Assembly: GCA_036346255.1 (NCBI GenBank)
Contig: CM070633.1
Coordinates: forward strand, 8,184,001 to 8,248,000
Direction: 5' to 3'
DNA from: Ampelocalamus luodianensis
Taxonomy: Eukaryota; Streptophyta; Magnoliopsida; Poales; Poaceae
DNA: 64,000 nt
Notes under the pieces: model-generated
What the model saw: the letters and a program-made list of their open reading frames with translations, nothing else
Databases searched by the model: none
Told to the model about the DNA's origin: nothing
Made by a program: the position numbers and the translations under genes
Part shown: positions 11,241 to 23,600 of the stretch, in pieces
Position numbering within the stretch: position 1 is the stretch's first letter
How the letters are laid out: each line of letters opens with the position of its first letter

Positions 11241-11998
11241 CTTCTTGAAAGAGATGGTGACTTTCGACCACTTTGGTAATTTATTGACAAGAGGAGGATC
11301 AATGGAGTTTACCTCACGCTCGACAGCCTTAAGCTATCACTTTGACTCGTATGCCGAAGATCCTCCATAGATATGGTCGATGGTATGCATAGGATCTTGG
11401 AGCGGCATCTCCTCGTCGTCATCTAACTACTTTTGACCACTGGCTTGTCCTACCTCCTCGAGTGTGGGAAGAGGCCCTTTGCCAGTGTAGTAGTCTTTGA
11501 TTTTTCGTTGGAAAACTCAGCAATTGCAGAGGTCGTGTCCATCCTTTTTATGGAATGGACACCACCTTGGCTTGTCATTCTTCCGTTCAGGGCATTTGCC
11601 TTTTCCCTAGTCACAGTACGGTTTGGCACCTCAAGGCTCCTCATCACTTACGACCAAGACTTCTTTGGAACTATTGGCTTGAGACTTCTGGCCTTTGCTC
11701 CTGTTCTTGGATTTCTTGGCCTTCTTATCCTTCTTCTTATTACTTTCTCCTGCTTCTTGAAGGTTTTTGTCATCTTGATCGATGGTCTTATTCCATTCGA
11801 CTACTTCGACAATAGTCACATATCGATCGGCCATCTCGAAGAGCTCAGCGACAGTGGCCGGAGGATTTAAAGCGATATCCTCTGTGATCCTTCTACTATG
11901 AACTCCCTGCTTGAAAGCTCTGATAACAGAAGAATTAGAAACTTTAGGTATATAATTTTGAACCTGAATGAAAAGCCTGATGAATTGTCATAGGGTCT
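11240..11998 (-). pseudogene. Gag of the gypsy element, 3' half (downstream of the nested insertion)
   Basis: Immediately after the insertion point the frame gives FIRLFIQVQNYIPKVSNSSV, IRAFKQGV, PATVAELFEMADRYVTIVEV, a Lys-rich run, and a zinc-knuckle-like WCPFHKKDGHDLCNC. These match the C-terminal half of plant gypsy gag. Stop codons occur near the insertion point and after the knuckle. The 5' half lies at 18781-20177, displaced by the nested element. Confidence 0.7.
11994..11998. repeat. Target-site duplication GGTCT, left copy
   Basis: GGTCT directly precedes the TG of the left LTR and recurs directly after the CA of the right LTR (18776-18780). A 5-bp duplication is the standard mark of LTR-retrotransposon integrase. 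Confidence 0.9.
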
Positions 11999-12905
11999 TG
12001 TAGGATCGTTAACGACAATCAGAGGAGGGGTCAATGATTGAAATTCGCAGTGAAAACTTTTTCCTCAAATCTACTGTCTTTTGATTGTTCAACCTGTCAA
12101 CACAGTAAGAACACAAAGACAAAAAGACAAACAAACAATTTTTTGTATTGTAGTGCTGCGTATGTCTTGAACCAAACAGTATGTTGCCTTTGTTCATACA
12201 AGTATGAGTAATAGTAGCAATTATGAAAACTTAGATTCTGTGTTGTGCGGCGCCACGGACCTTAGCAAAATTCTGCGAGAACCTAGAGTCTCACGAATAC
12301 TCTGTATCAAAAAGTCAACAAAACAACCAATCCATCACTGTCACAGGCACACAAAGACACACCTCCCACGTGATGACTCACGGCAGAAACAAGACACTCC
12401 ATATATGCATGTATATAAAGACAATCTAGTAGATCAACTTCATCGGCATGTGCGACTACTAGCAATCAATTCGATCTTAACACCTCAATCCATCTTCTCT
12501 AGCTCACGCTAATAAACATGTGCGACCACCAAGCAAACCACGTAATGCCAAAAGCTAACTAATGTCTATCTGTAGAACAAGCACATGCAAAGGAGACAGT
12601 TACACAAATTCCAAGAAGAGAAAAATATCAAGCTACTAGCTTCTCATGTTATGCCAAGATCTCACGTACACATATGTCCAGCCAGTGCATGCAATCGCTA
12701 GAGCACCAAAATCTCACGTCAACAGCTGCGTGAGCACATCACCTATTCACCAAAATCTCACGAACAGGGAGCCGCCACTAGCACTTCACCTGATCCAGCG
12801 TATGTGCTGCCCCGTGAGCACCTAATCACATCCAGCCAAAACTCAAGCCGCGCAATACTGGCGTAAGGAGTCCGCCACCCTAGTTTCTTTTACTTTTTTC
12901 ACCTA

Positions 12906-12989
<84 letters not shown>

Positions 12990-13470
12990 CCTCATCCCTG
13001 TGCAGCCCTAATAACTTTGGGCTTTTACACCTAATTACCCACATACGGCCCACTAAAGTCCTATGGCCCAATAAGTGGGTTTTTACATCAGATTATAAAA
13101 TCAATTTTGGACACCCCAAAATTGTCATGTGTCATAGCCTCTGGACTGCACATCCATAGCTCCACCACGCATCATCCAGCTTTGATCTCCACGCGCCCCA
13201 ACTCGAGCCCGACCGTCTCCTCCAGCACCCTTGACCCTTCGGACCATGACTTTGCACCAAGTCATCTCCCGGTCACCGCCGTAGACCACGATCGCCTCCG
13301 AGTTATCCTACACATGCAAAGACCAAAACACCATCTTTTCCCGGCACAAGTTCTTTCCAACTTGACCGACATAAGTCCACACACGCACACACGCCTCGAA
13401 TAATATCAGTACCTAACATTGTCAATTATTCATCACTAAAATATTCTAGACCTGGCCACATGGTCTAACA
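11999..13470 (-). repeat. LTR of the gag-only element (left, 3' LTR)
   Basis: It starts TGTAGGATCGTTAACG and ends GGTCTAACA; length is 1472 bp. It contains a (TA)n microsatellite at about 12906-12986 and matches the copy at 17287-18775. The 3' third is almost identical to the partner, while the first 900 bp differ at many small indels. Confidence 0.9.
12906..12986. repeat. (TA)n microsatellite in the left LTR
   Basis: An uninterrupted TA run of about 80 bp. The equivalent run in the other LTR is about 100 bp (18192-18291). Confidence 0.95.
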
Positions 13471-13481
13471 ATCTCCCCCTT
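13471..13481 (-). promoter_or_regulatory. Polypurine tract of the gag-only element
   Basis: On the minus strand CAAGGGGGAGAT abuts the TGTTAGACC start of the 3' LTR, which is where plus-strand DNA synthesis is primed in LTR retrotransposons. Confidence 0.75.
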
Positions 13482-15050
13482 GATGAATACATTGACAATA
13501 TTTCAAGATTGCATAATGAGTAATAGGAAAATACAGAAGCTTCAAAGCAGATATAAGTGAAGAAGCAAGCGAAAAGCCAAAGCCGTAAAAGCTCCCCTTA
13601 ACACAAGGAGCTGAAAAACTCCCCCTCAACACAAGGGAAGCGAAGCAAATTTCTCTTATTTTTCTCCCCCTTTGGCAATGTAATCATCAAGAACTTCAGA
13701 TAAAGAACAATTCCAAAAAGGAGTAAGAAGAGTAAGAATCAAGAAGCTTTGTACATTATCCAAGTCACTTTGTACTGATTTAGTAAATTAACCAAGCCAT
13801 CTTTTTGAGTAGAGCTATCTGGATCATATAAAATCATATACCATATAGCAAAGTCAAGACAAGTCTTTTAGAATGATTAAGTAATTTAAATTTATGACAG
13901 GCATCTCAACAATGACTAAACAGATTATAAACACCATAAAGAGATATCATCATGAAAAGTTAAAGCCTAACAGTGAGGCAAACTTTAAATCTAGATGAGC
14001 TATCAGTCTTATGTAACAACCTATTGCTCCACTTTCAATTCTTCTTTGCATGTGGCATGCTTGCAGCATACTTTTTTTTCAAGGGTGGCATGCTTGTAGC
14101 ATACTTCTTTTCACTGATGGCATGCTTGAAGCATACTTCTTTTCGTTGGAGCACTTTTGTGTGCATTTTTTTCTTTTGAATACATAGACATGTATGGCAT
14201 GCTTGAAGCATACATCTTTTCAATTTATTTTTTTTTCAATTTTTTTTATTATAACATGCCAAATTGAGTGAGCATAATAGGATTGTAAAGAGAGACATAC
14301 TTGCTTCAAATCCAAGATTTAAAATAAGAATCACAAACAAGCCCATTCTTTTCGATGGACATCACAAAGTGATAACAATAATCAATCTAGTCAAAGTTTT
14401 CAGCCATGTCATGCTTTAGTTCTAATGTAGCAAATTAATTATAACGATCAAGAACACGACTACACAAAGACATGAATAAATATGGTAAAGAAGGCTCTAC
14501 AACTCATTTGATTTCAATGGCTTGGACTTGAAGAATTGTTTGACAAGTATAATAAACAAAGCTTCTGAATTGTTAAACCACAAGCTCCCCCTCACAATAA
14601 GCCCATAGGATGCAACATACCCAACTCACTTTGCAAAAAAGCAAATCAAAATTCAAACTTAACAAGGTGTAGAGCAACATCACCTTTTCCACATGGTCTC
14701 TCAGAAAGTGAAATCTCTTGGAAGCCATCAAAGAAAGTGAAGAACCATCAGGTGTTCCAATCAAGCAATGACGTAAAAGACTGGAACCAAATCAAGCCCA
14801 TGTTCTCCAGCCTCGTCAGCTGTTCTTACCTCACATCACAGGAAACATCGGTCTCACAGTACTGGGGTTAGTGAAATAAGATTTAGGAATCCGATCTTGA
14901 GATATCGATGAACAGTGCAAACAAAACTAGAACCGAAACATGTGTGCGTGAGCGATCGAATGCCAAAAGAAGCTGTCTAATCGCCCTTGAAATGCGGCAA
15001 TCTTTGAATAAACATTATTTGAATTATAACCCAAACCAGCACGTGAAACA
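13482..15050 (-). other. Non-coding internal region of the gag-only element, with GGCATGCTTG repeats
   Basis: About 1.57 kb between gag and the polypurine tract has no coding frame I recognise. At about 14047-14220 it holds four imperfect copies of a roughly 30-bp unit around GGCATGCTTGNAGCATACTT, each with a small ATGCTTG-type dyad. In a full element, pol would occupy this place. Confidence 0.6.
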
Positions 15051-15052
15051 AA

Positions 15053-17263
15053 TTAAAAATCATCATAAAAGTTCTCTGAAAACCTAGCTCTCGCATTCGT
15101 TCTAGGACCAACAAAAGAAGATGCACGTTTTTGTCTTAAAGTATTCAATCTTTCCTTTTTCTCTTTCTTAACACGCCTAAAGCAAAATTCATGCAAGTGC
15201 CCATCTCTACTACAATAGGTGCAATGAAATTTAACATAATCAGAATTCTTTTGAGATGATGAGCTAGCACCTACACCATTAGTAGAAGAGCTTTGTACAA
15301 AACCAGCATATTTAAACACAGTTTGTTTCGGTTCGATTTTACTTCAAATTTTCGAGTTCAAAAACTTAACAACGAGAGGAGGATTATTCTTGGCATGCTC
15401 AATAAAATTAAATCCTAGACCATGATTTTTAACACTTACTTTTGACTTGTCTAGAATCATATTCAAATTTTTCTTGCCAAAAGAAAATCTTTCTAAAGTG
15501 TCCTTAAGATACTCAATTTCTTTAGCTAGAGCAGGACAAGCAGTGCATGTGACCGATTCATTCACAATCTTCTTAGAAGCCTTTGGGTGAGCCAACTTTT
15601 CTTTTCAAGCAAAATCATTAAGTTGTTTAGTCAAAGCTTCTATTTTTATGGTGAGTTTAGGACAGTTAGAGCAAAAAGCTATCTCATGATAGAGCATCTG
15701 TTGAATTGTCTCCTGAGATGAATTAAGCCTAGCTTCTAGCAAACCACAATTAGAGCAAGTGTTAATTTGAGCATTTGAAGTACTTGACTTTAAACATGTA
15801 GAAGAACTAAACTTGAGCTTTTCAATTTCATCATTTGCAAGTTTTAACTTTTCATCACAGGAATCATGTGTCAATCTCAGTTCATCAAGTTTAGCAGTTA
15901 CATCCTCAAGTTGAACCAAGGTTGATGCATTAATTTTTCTAGCGCTTCTAACTCGAGTGTAAAACTTGACAAGACTCACAAGATTCATCATCAGGGATAG
16001 AAACTCTAAGTCTATCAATTTCAGAAGTTAAGCTATCAACAAGACAATTATTTTCTTTCAATTTCTTTTTAGTCTTTTTCAATTCAATAGCAAGTTTAAT
16101 CAAACCATCTTCAAGTTCATCATATGATGGTCTTACCTCATCGGGATCACTGTCATCGTCGTCGTTGTTGTCGTTTCTTGCCATGAAGCACATGCCCGTA
16201 AAGTCGTTGTTCTTCTTTTTCCCTTTAGAATCATCATCGTCGTCGATGTCGTCGCAACTCTCATATTCCACATCACTCAAATCAAGATGCTCAATGGCCG
16301 ATAAGATCTTTTCAGCAAGCTTGCGACGGAAATTGCTACCCTTGGTGTTATTGTTCTTGGATGACCGACGACGGTAATTCTTGTCTTCCTTGATCACCTT
16401 CCCCTTGAGCTTAGGACACTCCGACTTAATGTGACCTAGCTCGCCACACTCATAGCACGTGATCGAACGAGAGATACCACCTCGCTTTTTCATCCTCATG
16501 TTGTTGAGTGCCTTGTATGCCCGTGAGGAGATTAACACCAAATCCTCTTCAGGGAGTTGTTCGAACTGTTCCTCTGAAAAAGAAGACAAAGCAGACAAAG
16601 AAAAAGAACTCGACGAAGTAGCCTGCACGGGGTTAGTCACAAGTGCTAAAGATGAGGATTTATCAATCTTAGATGGCAAAGCTTCCATCTCATAGGTTTT
16701 CAATCTAGAAAACAGATCATCCATGGTTAAAGTATCTAGATCGATAGTTTGATTGATAGTTGTGACAACCATTAACCACTCGTAACCTAAAGATCTCAAA
16801 ATTTTAGTGGCATTATCTTCATCGAGGAATAACATCAACTCCACGCAAATTACTTAATATCTTTTCAAAACGAGCAAAAGATCATCAATAGATTCACCGA
16901 GCTTCATAGTAAAATCGAATATTCTTTTTGATAAAGATTTTTACGCACTTTCTTAATTTTAGTGGTTCCCTCGTGATAATCGCAAAGATTCTTCCATATT
17001 AAGTGGGCAGAATTAATATGAGCTACACGATCAAATTCTTTGCGAAAAATTCCTTGAAACAGCAAGTTACGAGCTTGGGCATTTAAATCAACATCAGTTT
17101 TATTTAGATCAGTAACAATAACAGGAACCACATAAGGTCTAGACACTTTATTCCACACATCACTACCTTGAGCCTCAATATAAGCTTGCATACGACACTT
17201 CCAAAAAGCAAAATCAGTACCATCTAGCATGGGGGGACGATTCACATACCTCTCTGACGCCAT
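15053..17263 (-). pseudogene. Gag polyprotein of the gag-only element (UBN2-like, zinc knuckles, coiled coil)
   Basis: It starts MASERYVNRPPMLDGTDFAF just inside the primer site. The N-terminal part (WKCRMQAYIEAQGSDVW, NLLFQGIFRKEFDRVAHINS) is the capsid-like DUF4219/UBN2 region of copia gag. Then come SLGYEWLMVVTTINQ, a zinc knuckle CYECGELGHIKSEC (C-x2-C-x4-H-x4-C), an Asp-rich acidic stretch, a long Leu/Lys/Glu coiled coil, two CxxC pairs (CSNCGLLEARL, CSNCPKL) and a second knuckle-like CTYCSRDGHLHEFC near 15220. The length, about 700 codons, suits the long gag of SIRE-like elements. Frame breaks near 16910, 16850, 15990, 15600 and 15340 mean this copy is no longer intact. Confidence 0.75.
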
Positions 17264-17272
17264 AGCAACCTC

Positions 17273-17284
17273 GCTCTGATACCA
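17273..17284 (-). promoter_or_regulatory. Primer-binding site (initiator-Met tRNA) of the gag-only element
   Basis: The minus strand reads TGGTATCAGAGC two bases inside the LTR, the perfect 12-base complement used by plant LTR elements primed by tRNA-iMet. Confidence 0.9.
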
Positions 17285-17286
17285 CT

Positions 17287-18775
<1,489 letters not shown>

Positions 18776-18780
18776 GGTCT

Positions 18781-20177
18781 CATGGTCGTTCTGTCTCATT
18801 CAGCGCAGATCGTCTTCTTTCCTGGGATGGTTGTAGGTGCCCTAGAAATTGGCCAATAGCAGGTCGCAGAGGTGTTACCACGAATAGATCAACTTGAGTG
18901 GTTGGTTTAACAACCACGATTGAGCGGATCCTTCGAGTACAGTCGGAAGGTAATTTGCCATGACATTCTCGCCTCCTGTTGCTGCTCGCACAGTGGTCAT
19001 GTAAATCTGAAGAAATTCGATGGGATTTTGAGACCCATCAAACTTCTCCATGTTCACTGGTCGAAACCGCGGTAGCCAGTGAACTGCTCAGAGGTCCGAC
19101 GAGAATGCCTAACATCTGGTAATGACATCATAACACCTTCTCTGCAGGAAAGAAGAGTTGATATCATCGGACGATCGTAGTCGACGATGCCCAGTGGTTG
19201 GTGGACCCGACCTTTGATAGGTCTTAGCCCTACAAGGATAATCCTCATATTCCATCTAATGCTGGAGATTTCTGGGTTGGATTGGTGAATGATCACCTCC
19301 CTTGGGGGCTTGTCGATCATCATACGCTCGAAGAACTCTCCTCTGACTGGAGTTATGATTAGGCAAATGACATGACCTATTGTCGCGTCGATCTCCATTC
19401 GGTGAGTTGTTCGAACGACTGGTGTTCGACGGAGTCTTAGTAGTATGACTTCCAGAATGGTGTCGATAAGGTTGCTCAAGCCTGGTCATCGTGCTTCGAA
19501 GCCTTTGAGTGATTTCTTCAGCGAAGCGGTCGTAACCTGGTGCTTGCCCAAGCTCTGGAGTTGGGTTTTTGAGCAGGTAGCTTATACGCTGAAGTTCCCG
19601 AGCCTCCTCGAATTGATACTGGATGTGCCCAGGCTAGGTTATCTGGGCTGTCATTCTTCTTCTCCAGGTAGTCTCAGGGTCTTCCACATCTGATGCTGCT
19701 TGAGTTCGCCTTAATGGAGAGCGATCATTTCTAGGATTTCTCCCATGCTCATCAGAGTGTTGACCCTATCCATGGCTGGAGGCCTCCTCACCTTCGTTAC
19801 GAGGTCGTAATGTGTGATCGTCGGGGAGCATCCTCAGTCCTACCTTTGGGAGAGTAATCAGGATCTGAGGGGAGGGCAAAGACCTCCTGGGTATGACCTC
19901 CACTTGCGCTTGAGCCCTCCTGGCTTGAGGAATGGTTGAACGACACTGCCTCGTGACTTGGAGCAAGCTCCTCCGAGAAGGGGAAATCTGGGTTATAACT
20001 GTCTCCGATTTGAGTTGTTCCCTGCGACGGTATGGTCGAATCTGTAGGACGAGTGGAATTGCACACATCCTCTGCGGGGGCAACCGGAGGGTGACGACTA
20101 CCATATGTTAACGAAGCCCCGGAATGATGGATTCCAGGACTTCCTGTGCCAGGTCGGATGGTTGTAGGTGGACTCAA
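18781..20177 (-). pseudogene. Gag of the gypsy element, 5' half
   Basis: The frame opens MSPPTTIRPGTGSPGIHHSG (20177) with a Pro/Ser-rich N-terminal part. It then gives SFEARMTRLEQPYRHH-like text, an Asn/Ser/Arg-rich tract (19489-19256), and the capsid block VNMEKFDGSQNPIEFLQIYM, AATGGENVMANYLPTVLEG, SAQSWLLNQPLKLIYSW (19060-18875). The last block is the retrotransposon gag signature of plant gypsy elements (FDG...P.EFL...A.WL). Several stops and frameshifts are present. The frame continues across the nested insertion at 11998. Confidence 0.75.
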
Positions 20178-20640
20178 ACAGTTGGATGGGGCTCCATCGC
20201 TATGCTCTAGGTCTGCCTTGGTGTAGTCTTGGTTGTGGTCCTTGCCCTTTGGGGAATCTGGTCCCTTATTTGGGCGTAATGTTGTGGGGGGGCGTAAGGA
20301 TCCCTCCTCAACTTAGGCAATGGGGCGGAGAGCACCACAAGGCTGGCGATGCATTCAGCACGAGCTTTGCACTGAAATCAGGAGTAGTTGGCGATGGACT
20401 TGACCGAGTTGGGCAGCACAGTGCAGGGTTGGCAATTTTTGATCGACGACGAGTGACGGCCGAGCGATAGGGCTTCCATTCATGGCTGCGATGTGGCGCC
20501 CGAGTTTCAGAGAATGTTGGCGCTGAGAGAGTGGGCTGTGGTGATGTTGCCGGGAGGGAGAAGATAGATGGGTGCTGAGCCGAAGTGGTTCGGTTGCAAC
20601 GAGGTGGTTCAATGTGGTTCAGCCAGATGAACAGTAGAAA
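20178..20640 (-). other. Presumed 5' leader of the gypsy element
   Basis: Sequence upstream of gag has no stable coding frame and no recognisable primer-binding site or LTR end. The element is probably truncated near 20640, where GC-richer DNA gives way to AT-rich DNA. Confidence 0.35.
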
Positions 20641-22860
20641 GGAAAAAAAGAAAAGATCAGGGAAAAATTGGGAAAAGGAAAGAGAACATAATTTTAGTTT
20701 TGCTAAAATTATGGTATATGCTTTAAGAATTTCTCATGTGGTGATTGGACACTTAGAGGATTAGGTTTCGAATATGTTTTCAATTTTAGGGTTTACACTT
20801 CATGTAATATTTCAAAGGGGCAATAATTTAGGTTAACTTTGATATGACGATTTACTTGTATCTAATTCTTTTTTTCTTTTACAATTTAGGTTTTTAGGGT
20901 TTTCGTTTCTAGGGTTTCTGCATTTAGGGTTTTTGTCTTTCATCACTTGTGTTGGCAAAATGGAAAATACAGATCAAATAACTCCCAAAAATGCAGGCAA
21001 ACAGAACGGCAATAGATATCACAAAAAGTTTTAAAAATCATGTATCTTTGCATTTAGGAACTTTTGGAACGTTACAACTTTGCATTACAAACTACTCTGA
21101 AAGAGATCCCATCTGCATCTCTTCTACGACCCTTCTTCCGGCCGGTCTAGTCTTTTCAATTAGTTTCTAGGCTTTCTCTTCGCTGCATTCGAAGTTGGCC
21201 TCGAGTGGAAGAAAGTAGAGGGTCAGTTGAACGCTTTGGGTTCTCTGTGGACTGAGCATGCTCAAAGTTCTCTATGGACTGGTAAGCAATTGTTCAGCAT
21301 GTTGCTTCCTTCCGATATGAACTTCAGTCTTGATCGATGTTTTCTAGCCAAATTAATCCATCAGAGATCAATATATGACTAGTTTTTTTCTAGTGCCAGT
21401 AGGATTGTTTCCCTTTTACATCTGAGCATCTGTGCACTACAAGCTAGTGAATTGAGGCTTAGTAGATATCAAGAGCACATGTCCAATGTTTTGTTAGCAA
21501 GGCATGACAAAGTATTATTATTTTCAATTTTCAGGCATGGTTTACAAATTTTATTCCATGCGAGATTAATTATTTTACTACAGGTAAGATATGTTACTGG
21601 AAATATGTTCTATTAGTAGATTTAATCAACTATTCAGCAGGGGATAAGGCTTTAATCGAACAACTTAGACTATTATTTTATTTGTGGCATATGAGAAATA
21701 GCAATCTAATGCATAAGTTTTCAACCTAAAGCAAAAGATAAGAGATTCTCATCATGATTAAGACCAAGCTCGACAAGAGTTGTATCTATACTACTAATTC
21801 GACTCGTGCAGGAAAGCGACATCTTAACAAAGCTAACGGATAACTAGAAGATTGCTTCGAGACTCTAAAGAACATACCATGGGCTTATCGTTGCCTTTGA
21901 TTACACCTACTAATCAATCAAACCAGCATTTTAATAACTTTTGATTACATAACCTTAGTCAAGAGATAACATGGTACAAGGCAGAGTTACACTCATTTAC
22001 GGACTTCTAGTCCTAGGTAAGTGTGTCTGCAAGAGCACAATCGACTTTTATAGGTGTTCTTTTCGAGAAAGCCATAGTCAATGGATCACTTTTAGTCATG
22101 TAGTCATTCTTAAGGGTAGAATAGAGGTGATACCTCATAAACTGTGAAGTCTTTACCTTTTCAGTGGCAACAGGTCCAGGTGTGCCAGCGGCACGCTCAA
22201 AAATGATATGACATGGAGATAAACCCAGGTGATATAGTTGCTGCCATTCAGGACAAGCAAATTTCTACTTAGTGATGTCTAACATATCATACATAATTCA
22301 TGCAATTTTCTATATTTTTACCGCTGATAAATAATTTCAAATGCATGAAACAAGTGTAAAATAATATAGATTGATTTATCTACTTACTAGATAATTTTAT
22401 AAATTTCCAGAATTTTTCTTGTATTTTAGGAATTTTTTTCTAATAATTATTAAGGTCTTAAAGCAATTTTTAGAATTACTAAACTCATTAGTTAATTTCC
22501 CAAAACACACAATACTAGGGAAAATAAACCATAAAAATATGATGCTTCCAAGTACTAGGTCTAAGGTTTCACAAAATTAATGGAAGCTCGTATACTTAAA
22601 ATTCAGTTGCTAGGATTTAACATTGATTTTTCAGAATTTACAAGGTATTTCTCGGAATAACTGTAAAGTACAGGGGTTTAGCCAAAAATATTGTGCAGCC
22701 ACAAAATATTTCATAAGTAACTGAGACTTCAAAGGTGAAAATGGAACATTGCCATAGTCCAACAGATAAGCCTGTAGGCTAGAGCAATTAACGGCGGCAC
22801 ACAAGGCCAGCTCAGCCCAACTGGCGCGCGAAGAGGGAGCAGATAGGGTTTATAATCCTA
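20641..22860. other. AT-rich intergenic region without recognisable genes
   Basis: No coding frame of note on either strand. The only structured part is a cluster of telomere-like TTTAGGG motifs near its left end (20790-20935). Splice-like pieces occur (for example a TTTTCAG near 22160), but no family can be read from them. Confidence 0.5.
20790..20935 (+). repeat. Cluster of telo-box-like TTTAGGG motifs
   Basis: TTTAGGGTTTAC, TTTTTAGGGTTTTCG, TCTAGGGTTTCTG and ATTTAGGGTTTTTG occur within 150 bp. They are too diverged and spaced for a telomeric array; the reverse complement is the plant telo-box AAACCCTA. Confidence 0.5.
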
Positions 22861-23079
22861 GCAACACGTTGTGGTTATTGCGGCGGCCGTTGCGACAGTG
22901 GCGCACCTGCACGCGTTTCCCGGTGTTTTTGACGATCGGGTCCAGTAGGGCTGCAGGTGAGATCGCCGGCGGCCACTTGCGTCGGTCGAGCGCGAAGGTA
23001 ACTGGCGACGGCGTGTGCACAAGGACAGCGGGGCACAAGCGACGCGAAGGTTCTCACACATCGAGCGTGTCATGGTCTC

Positions 23080-23405
23080 GCTATGTGGGCTGTGGGCCAA
23101 GGAAGTCAAGGAAAACATACTCGGTCGTTGAGTACAAAAGGGCAACCGAAGAGCAACAGGAGGCATCGAAGAAATCATTCATACAACAGAGGCTTCCTCC
23201 TTCCCCAATGCTGCCTTCCTCCCAACCCATGTTCTATCTCTAATTCCCATTCTACTTCTTCTTCTTTGTAGCTTTGATTGCTTCTTCCCGTCTCGATTCT
23301 ATTTCCCCAATTTGTATCACCAAGAACTGGTGTATTGAGTTGGTATTGGATCATCTTGTTATTGTTCCGAGTGTGCATTAGAGTTCTTCAAACTGGTATG
23401 TAACA
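23080..23405 (+). repeat. 3' part of an LTR (plus-strand retroelement relic)
   Basis: CT-rich sequence with GGGCAACCGAAGAGCAACAG ends in GGTATGTAACA, directly before a perfect tRNA-iMet primer site. This is the U5 end of a 5' LTR; the left boundary was not found. Confidence 0.55.
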
Positions 23406-23407
23406 GA

Positions 23408-23419
23408 TGGTATCAGAGC
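23408..23419 (+). promoter_or_regulatory. Primer-binding site (initiator-Met tRNA), plus-strand relic
   Basis: TGGTATCAGAGC lies two bases after the ...TAACA end of the LTR. Confidence 0.85.
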
Positions 23420-23600
23420 TTGTTCGATCTGTCGTCGTTCCTTACATTCTCGAGGTCTTGATCGGTGAAATCCCAAGGGAAGGTTAGTAATTGCCTTGTG
23501 CGATTGTTGTAATCCCCAACCCTAGGTTCGGTCGGCCCAGAGTGGAACACCATGGCCCCAGGAAGACAAGGAATCCAGGTCTATCAAGTGGTGGTGAAAA

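Noticed and set aside
12880..13071. Open frames of repeating Tyr-Ile across the TA runs (also 18038-18376)
   Set aside because: They are translations of (TA)n microsatellites and have no coding value.
20790..20935. Interstitial telomere array
   Set aside because: Only four spaced, imperfect motifs are present; telomeric arrays are tight tandem repeats.
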